Shown here piece by piece: positions 9,408 to 16,389 of a DNA stretch of 48,591 nucleotides; within the stretch, counting starts at the first letter, position 1; each line of letters begins with the position of its first letter. The stretch lies in the NCBI GenBank assembly GCA_002427745.1, contig DIYF01000079.1:1-48591 (forward strand), in the 5' to 3' direction. The notes beneath the pieces are model-generated. The model did no database searches, was not told the origin of the DNA, and worked only from the letters and a program-made list of their open reading frames with translations. Made by a program: the position numbers and the translations under genes. Source of the stretch: Roseivirga sp. UBA6061 (lineage in GTDB: Bacteria > Bacteroidota > Bacteroidia > Cytophagales > Cyclobacteriaceae).

Positions 9408-11774
9408 TTAGAATTTGAAGTTGTAGGTGATGCTGGGAGTAATGCCGAAAAGGAAGCTCTTGTATGCTTTGGTCTCGCCCGGGTTGTCCTCTGATTCCTG
9501 AAAGTAAATGGTGGAAGCGTTAGCCCGGTTATACAGGTTGTAAAAACCAAAAACCCATTCTCCATTGCGTGCCACCCCGTTTTTTGCTTTTCGTTTGAGC
9601 GTCATTGATACATCCAGCCTGTGATTGGCAGGAAGTCGATGCTGGTTTCTCGTTTCAAAATGAGGCACAACCAGCCCGGAATACTTATATCTGCCCTGAG
9701 GGAAGTTCCCCGGTATTCCAGAGGCATAGATAAAGTTGGCCGACAGGTCAATTCGCTTATTGAGCTGATAAACACCCGTGATTGACAGGTCGTGTCTCTT
9801 ATCGAAGTTGGTGGGGTAGTAGCGGCCACCATTAATACCGGGGTCTTCAGGACCAATACCGGTGACCTTACGCTCACTTTTAGAAAGTGTATAGCTCAAC
9901 CAGCCGGTTAGTCTCCCGGTATTCTTCTTGATGTAGAGCTCCAGGCCATAGGAGCGACCATCTCCGCTCAGAAGCTCAGTTTCGATGTTGTTATTGGTCA
10001 GCAGGTCGGCACCATCTATGTAGTCGACCATATTTGACAGGTCTTTGTAATACACTTCTACTGAGGCTTCATAGGCATTTTGTTTGAGGTTACGGAAATA
10101 GCCCAGGGCAAACTGATCGGCCTGCTGAGGCTCAATAAATGAACCACTGGGGGCCCAGACATCAAGGGGAGTGGTAGCCGTAGTGTTGGATATCAGGTGG
10201 ATATACTGATTCATCCGGTTGTAGCTGGCTTTAACTGAGTTGTTGTCGTCAATTACATAGGTAAGACCCACCCGGGGTTCCCAGTTGTCAAAGGTGGCAA
10301 TGGCTTTGTTTTTATCATAAAGGCGACTTCCTGTTATCACGCCATCCTCATACCTGTCAAGTGCAGTATTATAGATTACCGGTTGATTGTTTTCATAAGA
10401 GTTAATTTCCTGCCTGCCGACACGCCTGAAACGAGAGTACCTGATACCGGCATTCAGTGCCAGTTTCCCCAGTGTGTATTCGTAGGATCCGTAAATACCC
10501 AGCTCTTCGGCCTTTTTGTTATCAAGAGCGGTCGGGTTGATGTTGGAGCCTTTGAGAGGAGAGACCGAGCCGGGTTTGAAAGTATACCACTTCTGATCTG
10601 CGCCAAACTCTATGGTAGCCTTTTCACCGGCATAGTAATTGAAATCGGCCTTCAGATTGTTGGTCAGAATATTGGACTTCCAGCGGTATTCAGCACCACT
10701 GGCCAGGTTGTCCAATGAGTAATCGTAGTTGCTGTAGATGGCAGAAAGATTCAGAAAAAGCTTAGGGCTGATCACAGAATTCCACCTGAGTGTCCCCGTA
10801 GCATTGCCATAATTATTGCTGAAGATGTTCCCGATGGCCAGCTTGTCTCTGCCGAAATAGCCGCTGAGAAAGATACGGTTGTTCTTGTTCAGGGTATAGT
10901 TCGACTTCAGGTTCATGTCATAGAAGTAAGCCGTATTATTATTATCGAGTAGCTGTAACAATACATCGCCCCAGGACCTTCGGGCCGCCACCATAAATGA
11001 GCCCTTATCTTTTACTATCGGGCCTTCTGCCAGCAATCGGCCCGAAATCAGACCAATACCGGCTTCTCCCTGAAATTCTTTAAGGTTACCTTCCTTTTGC
11101 CTGATATCGAGCACGGAGCTCAGTCGCCCTCCATAGCGTGATGGAATACCTCCTTTAAAAATCTTGATGTCCTTGATGGCATCCGGGTTAATCACCGAGT
11201 AGAAGCCCAGCAGGTGGGCCGAGTTATAGATGATTCCCTCATCCAGCAATATGAGGTTCTGATCTCCGGAACCACCCCGTACGTTGAATCCGGAGGCTCC
11301 TTCAGCTACTGATGTAATGCCGGGAAGCAGCTGGATAGACCTTACTACATCGGGCTCACCCAGCACAGCCGGAACCTTCTTGACCGTACCGGAGGAGATT
11401 TTGGCCACGCTCATTTCATTATTGGAGACATTGGCATTTTCTCTCTCTGAAAAAACAGTTACCTCCATTTGCCTGACCTCTGGTACCATGTCAAAGTTCA
11501 GGCTGGTATTGGCCTTAAGCTCAATACTCTTTTCCTGTGTCTCAAAGCCGATAAAGCTGAGCCTGACCGTATACTTTCCTGCGGGTAGGGTAATGGAGTA
11601 GAAACCATAGGCATTGGCTACGGTACCGGATTTTGTTTCGAGTACATAAATGGTAGCCCCGAAGAGGTCCTCACCCGAGCTGCCATCTTTTATGTAACCA
11701 CTCAGTGTTACTTTTTCCTGTGCCACCAGACCATATGTGACACATAATAGAATCAGTGTGATTATTGATTTCAT
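9408..11774 (-). CDS. TonB-dependent receptor with carboxypeptidase-like regulatory N-terminal domain
   Basis: I chose the ATG at 11774 (788 residues) because it opens a signal peptide (MKSIITLILLCVTYGLVAQ); an in-frame ATG at 11849 would put 25 poor residues before it. After the signal comes a carboxypeptidase-D-like beta-sandwich (VTLSGYIKDGSSGEDLFGAT). The plug domain follows, with VRSIQLLPGITSV and GFNVRGGSGDQNLILLDEG, and then a long barrel with many aromatic strand ends. It ends in ITYNFKF with a terminal Phe, typical of outer-membrane barrels. It transports an unknown substrate with energy from TonB. It is the first gene of a four-gene operon with the DUF4249 lipoprotein, kinase and regulator. 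Confidence 0.93.
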   Translation of the reverse strand: MKSIITLILLCVTYGLVAQEKVTLSGYIKDGSSGEDLFGATIYVLETKSGTVANAYGFYSITLPAGKYTVRLSFIGFETQEKSIELKANTSLNFDMVPEVRQMEVTVFSERENANVSNNEMSVAKISSGTVKKVPAVLGEPDVVRSIQLLPGITSVAEGASGFNVRGGSGDQNLILLDEGIIYNSAHLLGFYSVINPDAIKDIKIFKGGIPSRYGGRLSSVLDIRQKEGNLKEFQGEAGIGLISGRLLAEGPIVKDKGSFMVAARRSWGDVLLQLLDNNNTAYFYDMNLKSNYTLNKNNRIFLSGYFGRDKLAIGNIFSNNYGNATGTLRWNSVISPKLFLNLSAIYSNYDYSLDNLASGAEYRWKSNILTNNLKADFNYYAGEKATIEFGADQKWYTFKPGSVSPLKGSNINPTALDNKKAEELGIYGSYEYTLGKLALNAGIRYSRFRRVGRQEINSYENNQPVIYNTALDRYEDGVITGSRLYDKNKAIATFDNWEPRVGLTYVIDDNNSVKASYNRMNQYIHLISNTTATTPLDVWAPSGSFIEPQQADQFALGYFRNLKQNAYEASVEVYYKDLSNMVDYIDGADLLTNNNIETELLSGDGRSYGLELYIKKNTGRLTGWLSYTLSKSERKVTGIGPEDPGINGGRYYPTNFDKRHDLSITGVYQLNKRIDLSANFIYASGIPGNFPQGRYKYSGLVVPHFETRNQHRLPANHRLDVSMTLKRKAKNGVARNGEWVFGFYNLYNRANASTIYFQESEDNPGETKAYKSFLFGITPSITYNFKF

Positions 11775-11850
11775 GTTTGTTGTTTGATGTTGGCACAAAT
11801 CAATAATCAGAGAGGCTTTATAAGGAATTGAATTACCTGAACCCTGCAAT

Positions 11851-11863
11851 CTTCAGGCTGAAG
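11851..11863. repeat. Short palindrome CTTCAGgCTGAAG
   Basis: A 6-bp-arm palindrome around a central G lies 77-89 bp upstream of the receptor start at 11774. It could be an operator or a leader hairpin; position is the only support. Confidence 0.35.
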
Positions 11864-11881
11864 CTTACAACTGATCAATTA

Positions 11882-11906
11882 CTCAGGGGCTTCTTTGAGA
11901 GATTAG
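11882..11906. repeat. Degraded copy of the CTCAGGGT hairpin repeat
   Basis: This stretch (CTCAGGGGCTTCTTTGAGAG plus ATTAG) matches the left arm and loop of the intact copies at 11949 and 12108, but its right arm has decayed, so the outer stem is lost. It lies in the 520-bp gene-free region 11775-12294. Confidence 0.6.
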
Positions 11907-11948
11907 AGGGGAGAGGCAATCAAGAGAAATGGGCTTTGAGTACATATA

Positions 11949-11976
11949 CTCAGGGTCCTCTTTGAGAGACCCTGAG
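11949..11976. repeat. 28-bp hairpin repeat, copy B (CTCAGGGT...ACCCTGAG)
   Basis: The arms CTCAGGGT and ACCCTGAG pair perfectly; inside them a single C bulges (11957), then CTCT pairs with AGAG around a TTG loop. The layout is base for base the same as the copy at 12108-12135. A second right-arm-like stretch, AGAGAGCCCCTGAG, follows at 11984-11997. It lies in the receptor operon upstream region. There is no T tract, so it is not a simple terminator. Confidence 0.75.
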
Positions 11977-12064
11977 CGGGGATAGAGAGCCCCTGAGTAG
12001 GGTGATTATTAGAGAAAGCCTGATTCATGACATTGGCGAGGAGAAGTCTCCGTTGCATCAATTT

Positions 12065-12096
12065 TCAATGCTGGTTACTAAAACCACAGCATTGAT
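12065..12096. repeat. Inverted repeat TCAATGCTG/CAGCATTGA
   Basis: Nine-base perfect arms (12065-12073 and 12088-12096), extended inside by GTT pairing with AAC after a 2-nt bulge, form a separate hairpin between repeat copies B and C. It shows no T tract. Its role is unknown. Confidence 0.6.
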
Positions 12097-12107
12097 CTGC
12101 TCTTATG

Positions 12108-12135
12108 CTTAGGGTCCTCTTCGAGAGACCCTAAG
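12108..12135. repeat. 28-bp hairpin repeat, copy C (CTTAGGGT...ACCCTAAG)
   Basis: Same length and layout as copy B: 8-bp outer stem, bulged C (12116), CTCT/AGAG inner stem, and a TCG loop. One outer pair is changed from C-G to T-A on both arms at once, which keeps the stem. A second right-arm-like stretch, AGAGAGACCCTAA, follows at 12144-12156, so the left arm has two possible partners. Confidence 0.75.
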
Positions 12136-12234
12136 GGCGAGAAAGAGAGACCCTAAATGTGGAAAAACCTCTGCAGGGGGAGAATGTAGAACAGGGTGGA
12201 GTAGAGCCAGAAAGAACTGAGGCCTCCTAAAAGA

Positions 12235-12263
12235 AAAAAGCCCGTTCAATGAACAGGCTTTTT
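12235..12263 (-). terminator. Rho-independent terminator of the 524-aa protein gene
   Basis: The hairpin has arms AAAAAGCC-c-GTTCA and TGAAC-a-GGCTTTTT with one central C/A mismatch. It lies 32 bp beyond the stop at 12295. Both strands carry a T run after the stem, so it could act in both directions. Confidence 0.85.
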
Positions 12264-12294
12264 AAGGTGAATCAATGTATTTACTTTATCAGAA

Positions 12295-13869
12295 TCAATC
12301 CTGATGGGCACCTGAATGTGCAGTAGGAATAGCTGAGTAGAGCTCCGGAGCACTTGCCGGAATAGAAATTGGGCCAAGAACTTCAAATTCGGTTGTCAGA
12401 CAGCAAACTCCCTTGCCACCATCAGTTCCCAGCGAGAGCAGAACTGCCTGTGTTGGACTAATATGGAAGGCTACGATGTACATTAAGGGTACTACGGTCA
12501 ACTCTGTATATTCCTGACCAAAATATTCAACACATACATCACTTATAATCTGGACACTCTTCTGTAAACCCAGTTGATCCTTTTCTTCTACCAGGAGAGG
12601 TGACCCTGAAAAACCCATTATTGGTACTACATTGAGCAATGTGCCACCTGTCACCATTGTTCCGTTTACTGATCCGGTCACATTAATTACATAGCCGTAG
12701 TAGGGGCCTACACTTTTGTAAGCTGGTGTATACATGCGGTTAAATGTCAGGTTGAGAATATCTCCATCTGCACTGGAGTTAGGGATTGTAAGTACCAGCA
12801 TGCCCTCATTTTGTACGATTTGCATAGATTCATCAAAGGTGTATACCGTACTGTTAACTCCATCTTCCGATACCCCGATGGTCACCGTGTAAGTCTTCGT
12901 TCCGGTTTTGTCTGTTTTGTAGGTGCCTTCCAGAGAAAGGTATCCGTTTGAACCAGAAAAACGATAAAACCCGGCATAAGCGGCCAGAAGTTTACTTTGT
13001 GCATTGTTAGCGCCTGAGGGTGCCACAACGGTGTTTTGCTTCACAGTTTGCAAATTACGCGGAATAGCTTTTTTGGCAGCAACCACCGTGGTCAGGTCAT
13101 TACACACCATACCGGCTTTGGAAGAGGTGCCCATAATGATGCTGACCTTATCCTTGCCACCTGCCGCAGGAAAAGAGAATACATACATATTCAGGTTATA
13201 AATAAAGACATCTACCTGCTGAAGTGCCCCCGGATCAACAGCACTCTCTGAATAATTGTATTGCAGGGTGTTGTCTGTACCTATTACCATAATCGCTTCG
13301 CCCTCACCTTTATTCATGTAGTAAGTGCCATGATACATATCCATAGGGATAGGGTTATTGTAGGTGGTACCATTGAGTTGTGTTTGGTTACCACTACTAT
13401 TTTCCACATAACCGGTAAAAGTGGAAGTGACAAAATCATCGCCATCTTTGCGAGAAAAAGTCAGGCTAAATGTTGGTACGGGTACCTGCACATTATTAAC
13501 CGTAATGGTACCGCCACCCGTGGCTGTTAAGGTGTTCGTAGCGGCATCCCAGGCAACTGACTTGAAGGCACGGTTTGCTCCTGTAAGATCGAATATCGTA
13601 GATTCTGTGCCATTTTCTGAATATACCAGCACTAAGTGGGGAGTAATCTGCGGGTTGTTCGGATCAGTGTTGTTCACCATTAAATTGGTGTCTATGCTCA
13701 GAAATGATCCGGTGCTGTTTAAGGAATAATAGCCATTGAATGCAATCAAAGGCTCGGCTTCCCCGATCGGGTGCTGATAAGGTGTGCCACTTTGGGCGAT
13801 TTCCAATAATGAACTGTGCAATGCGCTGGTTTCGGCTGCAGGTCTCTGGAAGATTGTTGGAAGTGTCAT
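12295..13869 (-). CDS. Beta-rich protein of unknown function with an internal duplication (524 aa)
   Basis: I do not recognise a family. There is no signal peptide or membrane helix. The protein is built of repeats. Residues about 40-160 and 293-412 are copies of one module: FNGYYSLNSTGSFLSI beside YAGFYRFSGSNGYLSL, YSENGTESTIFDL beside VSEDGVNSTVYTFD, and LTFSRKDG..GYV beside LTFNRMYT..GYV. Residues about 178-265 and 416-500 are copies of a second module, each ending in a pattern like IIMGTSSKAGMVCNDLTT beside LLSLGTDGGKGVCCLTTE. So the whole is a two-fold repeat of about 230 residues. The folds may be lipocalin- or barrel-like, with Thr, Asn and Gly-rich turns. It has its own terminator, and its 5' leader contains a small hairpin (13889-13901). 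Function unknown. Confidence 0.8.
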   Translation of the reverse strand: MTLPTIFQRPAAETSALHSSLLEIAQSGTPYQHPIGEAEPLIAFNGYYSLNSTGSFLSIDTNLMVNNTDPNNPQITPHLVLVYSENGTESTIFDLTGANRAFKSVAWDAATNTLTATGGGTITVNNVQVPVPTFSLTFSRKDGDDFVTSTFTGYVENSSGNQTQLNGTTYNNPIPMDMYHGTYYMNKGEGEAIMVIGTDNTLQYNYSESAVDPGALQQVDVFIYNLNMYVFSFPAAGGKDKVSIIMGTSSKAGMVCNDLTTVVAAKKAIPRNLQTVKQNTVVAPSGANNAQSKLLAAYAGFYRFSGSNGYLSLEGTYKTDKTGTKTYTVTIGVSEDGVNSTVYTFDESMQIVQNEGMLVLTIPNSSADGDILNLTFNRMYTPAYKSVGPYYGYVINVTGSVNGTMVTGGTLLNVVPIMGFSGSPLLVEEKDQLGLQKSVQIISDVCVEYFGQEYTELTVVPLMYIVAFHISPTQAVLLSLGTDGGKGVCCLTTEFEVLGPISIPASAPELYSAIPTAHSGAHQD

Positions 13870-13888
13870 TGTATTTTGGTTGTTTATG

Positions 13889-13901
13889 GCTGCTATGCAG
13901 C
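13889..13901. repeat. GCTGC-TAT-GCAGC hairpin in the 5' leader of the 524-aa protein gene
   Basis: Five-base perfect arms with a 3-nt loop lie 20-32 bp upstream of the ATG at 13869. It may be a leader hairpin or an operator. Evidence is structural only. Confidence 0.35.
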
Positions 13902-14054
13902 GGTTTAAAATGATTCTTGGCAGTCTTACCTTATGCCTGAGAAACCGGGGCTTTTAAGCTCTTCCAGTAGGTTCAGGTGTTTTGTGATTGACTACCTTCC
14001 AAAGGTCTGCACAGAGCTATATATCATTATACCTTATACCCTGTATTGTGGTAG

Positions 14055-14070
14055 TACCCCTTTTGGGGTA
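14055..14070. repeat. TACCCC-TTTT-GGGGTA hairpin
   Basis: Perfect 6-bp G+C-rich arms enclose a T4 loop, downstream of the PEBP gene terminator and upstream of the 524-aa protein gene. No T tract follows the stem. The rest of the 287-bp gap 13870-14156 holds no convincing gene. Confidence 0.45.
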
Positions 14071-14092
14071 TGGGGTCGGCTACTGCAAACTG

Positions 14093-14119
14093 AAAAAGTC
14101 GTGCAGAAACTACACGACT
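14093..14119 (-). terminator. Rho-independent terminator of the YbhB/PEBP gene
   Basis: Read on the minus strand, AGTCGTG and CACGACT (14113-14119 and 14097-14103) pair around a 9-nt loop and are followed by a T5 run (14093-14097). It lies 38 bp beyond the stop of the gene at 14157. Confidence 0.8.
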
Positions 14120-14156
14120 AATGCCTAAACGGCTTTATTCATACTTGCCCTGTATC

Positions 14157-14702
14157 TTATCGCTGGTAATAACTCACAATACTCGCTTTGGCCAGGGTGT
14201 TGTTGTTCAGGTAATAGCCAACAATGGCGGGATTTGTTTGAGCATCCAGACCCAGCTTGTCTGTTTTAAGAGCATACACCGTAATGATATATTGGTGCAG
14301 GCCATGGCCTTCAGGAGGACAGGGGCCACCATAGCCAGCCGCTCCGTAATTGGTCACACTCTGTATAGCTCCTTTAGGCGCAAGGTTCAGTTCAATATTT
14401 CCCGCATTGGTTACCAGTTCATTTACATTGGCAGGAATATCAAAAACCAGCCAGTGCCACCAGCCGCTACCCGTGGGTGCATCCGGATCGTACATGGTGA
14501 CAGCAAAACTCTGAGTGCCCTCCGGAGCATTGGCCCATGAGAGTTGCGGAGATTCATTTTTACCTGTGCAGCCAAAGCCACTGAATTCCTGAGTTTTGGT
14601 AGCTTGCCCACCCAGATCTTTGCTGGAAAGAGTGAAAGTACCCTGTGCTGTTACGGCTTGTGAAACCAATAAGGCCAAAGCCATTATGATCATCTTTTTC
14701 AT
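14157..14702 (-). CDS. YbhB/YbcL family Raf kinase inhibitor-like (PEBP) protein, secreted
   Basis: I chose the ATG at 14702 (181 residues), which opens a signal peptide (MKKMIIMALALLVSQAVTAQ); the ATG at 14729 would add nine residues before it. The mature protein has the PEBP pattern: CTGKNESPQLSWANAPEGTQSF, then MYDPDAPTGSGWWHWLVFDIP with the DPDAP ligand-site motif, then YGGPCPPEGHGLHQYIITVYAL, with the first motif slightly longer than shown. These residues form the anion-binding pocket of PEBP folds. Bacterial members are small-ligand or phosphate-like anion-binding proteins of uncertain role. It is a single-gene transcript by its own terminator. Confidence 0.93.
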   Translation of the reverse strand: MKKMIIMALALLVSQAVTAQGTFTLSSKDLGGQATKTQEFSGFGCTGKNESPQLSWANAPEGTQSFAVTMYDPDAPTGSGWWHWLVFDIPANVNELVTNAGNIELNLAPKGAIQSVTNYGAAGYGGPCPPEGHGLHQYIITVYALKTDKLGLDAQTNPAIVGYYLNNNTLAKASIVSYYQR

Positions 14703-14817
14703 GAGTTCTGTGTTTTTGTTATAGCACAAAACTAGGGCTGGTCAGAGGCTTAGCTGTATCGGTTGTGGTTCAAAAAGTGTGGCTAAAAGCTCAACTTTGT
14801 AACGGGTACTATTAACA

Positions 14818-14962
14818 AGTGTCTGTCCATAATATTATCTTTTTTGAATTCAATGACTTTTTTGCCCATACCCTAAAGGGGTAAGTCATTGAAAATCAGG
14901 ACTCCCTTCAGGGATGGGGTAAAACTGATTTTCAATGAACAACTACTCTATGGACAGACACT
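14818..14962. mobile_element. 145-bp MITE-like element with 14-bp terminal inverted repeats
   Basis: AGTGTCTGTCCATA (14818-14831) and its exact reverse complement (14949-14962) bound the element. Inside are nested stems: TTCAATGACTT (14849-14859) pairs with AAGTCATTGAA (14883-14893). The stretch TCATTGAAAATCAG (14886-14899) also pairs exactly with 14925-14938, so two folds compete. No open reading frame or clear target-site duplication is visible. It could be a non-autonomous transposable element or a structured repeat. It lies in the 404-bp gene-free stretch 14703-15106. Confidence 0.55.
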
Positions 14963-14979
14963 AGTAAGTTAATATCACC

Positions 14980-15005
14980 CTCCGCCTGGATTAGCCCTGG
15001 CGGAG
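14980..15005. repeat. CTCCGCC/GGCGGAG inverted repeat
   Basis: Seven-base perfect G+C-rich arms enclose 12 nt, about 100 bp beyond the 3' end of the AraC gene at 15107. A weaker stem (CTCGG 15031-15035, CCGAG 15049-15053) follows. No T run is seen, so neither is an obvious terminator. Confidence 0.45.
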
Positions 15006-15106
15006 TGAAGAGTGCGAAGGATAAATAGCTCTCGGCCTAACGGCTGGCCCGAGCGGCAAACTTCAGAGTTGAGGCAGAATTGGGTTTTTGATTTCTAATT
15101 GCTTCA

Positions 15107-15964
15107 CTAAACGGCTTCAATGCCACTCTGAAGCTGATATTGCTTAGGGGTGACACCGAAACGAGATTTGAAAGCCTGTATAAAGTTGGAAAGGGATTCA
15201 TAGCCAATCTTTTCATATATCTCGGTAGGGCGTACAGACTTATCCTGTAAGAGCTGAGCAGAGTGTTCCAGCCTTTTCTGCTGAAACCAGCGACTGGGTG
15301 ACTCTTTAAAGTGTTTTTCAAACTCCCGCTTAAAAGTAGAAACACTCATATTAGACAGAAAGGCGAGTTCTTTGAGGGTGAGTTTATTCAGGCTATTACT
15401 TTCTACCACCCTGATAAACTGTTTAGCATGATCGTCCGTGTTGGCAGTGAGAAAATGAAGAAAATCAGCACCCTGAGTCTCTGCCAGGTATATCACAATT
15501 TCTTCCAGTTTCAGAGTCAGGAGCTTGTTCTGAGCCTCCATACTGAGTTTCGAAAGGTCTTGCAGGCTTTGAATAAATGACCGGATAAAGTCGTCATACC
15601 GGCAGGCCCTGACTGGTCTGGCCATAGATGGCTGCCCTGGCACCAGGCCGTGCTTTCTGATCAGTGTCAACAAGAGTTCATCACTGAAGAACAAGAGCAG
15701 ACTGTGGTATTGTTGTCTGGCAGGAGATATCTTCTCGGTCATCAGGCAGTGACCTGATTTCATGATAAGGAAATGGCTCGGCTCGATTATCACCGGAACA
15801 TCGTGAGTCACTACCTCCTTGGTGCCTTCCTGCAAAAAACTGATGGTATTCTGCTTCAGGTTAATCTTACTTCTGGCCAGATCACTTGAGCTTTGATAAT
15901 CAAAAAGCTGAATAGCTTCCGAAGTCTCCGGGTTCAGGTAATCAGGCAGGGTATAAATATCCAT
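15107..15964 (-). CDS. AraC-family transcriptional regulator (soluble)
   Basis: The 285-residue protein has an N-terminal cupin-like effector domain (residues about 15-165, strands such as SKINLKQNTISFLQEGTK and SHFLIMKSGHCLMTE) that resembles the ExsA-like N-terminal half common in Bacteroidota. Its C-terminal AraC double helix-turn-helix spans about 185-278: LTLKELAFLSNMSVSTFKRE, then RPTEIYEKIGYESLSNFIQA and FGVTPKQYQ. Both HTH units look intact. It has no membrane segment. The gene stands alone on the minus strand between two inverted-repeat-rich gaps, so its target is not suggested by neighbours. Confidence 0.92.
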   Translation of the reverse strand: MDIYTLPDYLNPETSEAIQLFDYQSSSDLARSKINLKQNTISFLQEGTKEVVTHDVPVIIEPSHFLIMKSGHCLMTEKISPARQQYHSLLLFFSDELLLTLIRKHGLVPGQPSMARPVRACRYDDFIRSFIQSLQDLSKLSMEAQNKLLTLKLEEIVIYLAETQGADFLHFLTANTDDHAKQFIRVVESNSLNKLTLKELAFLSNMSVSTFKREFEKHFKESPSRWFQQKRLEHSAQLLQDKSVRPTEIYEKIGYESLSNFIQAFKSRFGVTPKQYQLQSGIEAV

Positions 15965-16062
15965 AGGGCTTCAGACAAATAGCTCTTTGAGGCTAAATTG
16001 GTTAATGTATAGGCAATAATCAATACTTAAAGGTCTGGAATAGAAGCTTTAGATAAGCCACA

Positions 16063-16089
16063 CTCAGTGGTCTCTTGCAGGACCCTAAG
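16063..16089. repeat. Variant copy of the hairpin repeat family (CTCAGTGGTCTCTTGCAGGACCCTAAG)
   Basis: This is a relative of the 11949 and 12108 units: the reverse strand reads CTTAGGGTCCTGCAAGAGAC followed by CACTGAG, with the inner stem and part of the right arm altered. A short T run (16097-16100) follows on the plus strand. It is in the 425-bp gene-free region 15965-16389. Confidence 0.5.
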
Positions 16090-16100
16090 CGTAGTGTTTT

Positions 16101-16127
16101 ACCTCATGACCCGTTCTTACATGAGGT
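16101..16127. repeat. ACCTCATG/CATGAGGT inverted repeat
   Basis: Eight-base perfect arms (16101-16108 and 16120-16127) flank 11 nt. Sequence on both sides (GACCCGTT and AACGGTC) offers an alternative pairing. Confidence 0.5.
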
Positions 16128-16143
16128 CGTAAAAACGGTCAGA

Positions 16144-16183
16144 TCATCTCGAATAAGAGATCGCTTCATTTTATTCGCGATGA
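16144..16183. repeat. TCATCTCGAATAA/TTATTCGCGATGA inverted repeat
   Basis: Thirteen-base arms (16144-16156 and 16171-16183) with one mismatch. Read on the minus strand, the start CGTCATCGCGAA and later GAAGCGATCTC recall the widespread CGTCATTGCGAG-type intergenic palindromes of bacteria. That resemblance is from memory and not tested. Confidence 0.5.
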
Positions 16184-16234
16184 CGGAGTTAAAATCAAAG
16201 CTTTGCCAATAGGACTCTGTACTAAGGCAAGGCT

Positions 16235-16269
16235 TAATCGTCAGACCACTTAAAGTGGTCTGACGATTA
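16235..16269. repeat. Perfect 35-bp palindrome
   Basis: Arms of 17 nt (16235-16251, starting TAATCGTCAGACC, and 16253-16269) are exactly complementary around a single A. No T tract follows. It sits between the 3' end of the BNR-repeat gene and the promoter side of the AraC gene. It could be a strong hairpin, a cruciform, or a dimeric protein-binding site. Confidence 0.75.
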
Positions 16270-16304
16270 GTACCCATTGATGTCCTAGGTTTCTTCTTTT
16301 ACCA

Positions 16305-16327
16305 ATCGCTCGGTTCTACCGAGTGAT
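16305..16327. repeat. ATCGCTCGG/CCGAGTGAT inverted repeat
   Basis: Nine-base arms with one G-T wobble around a TTCTA loop, just beyond the terminator hairpin of the BNR-repeat gene. Confidence 0.45.
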
Positions 16328-16334
16328 GCTTGAT

Positions 16335-16374
16335 AAAAAACACGCTCAGTGGTCTCTCGAAGAGGACTCTGAGC
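16335..16374 (-). terminator. Terminator-like copy of the hairpin repeat family
   Basis: On the minus strand GCTCAG...CTGAGC (16344-16374) encloses the family core GT-C-CTCT-TCG-AGAG-AC and is followed by GTG and a T6 run (16335-16340). It starts 15 bp beyond the stop codon at 16390, so it probably terminates the BNR-repeat gene. Its core matches the repeats at 11949 and 12108. Confidence 0.65.
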
Positions 16375-16389
16375 ATGGGGTTTATGCGA

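Noticed and set aside
9408..11849. Starting the receptor gene at 11849
   Set aside because: The 25 extra residues lack a signal peptide pattern, while the ATG at 11774 directly opens one.
11775..12294. CRISPR array in the repeat-rich gap
   Set aside because: The repeats are hairpins with irregular spacing and variable sequence, and there are no cas genes in the window.
13933..14121. 62-codon frame in the gap upstream of the 524-aa protein gene
   Set aside because: It overlaps the terminator and hairpins of the PEBP gene and its translation shows no domain.
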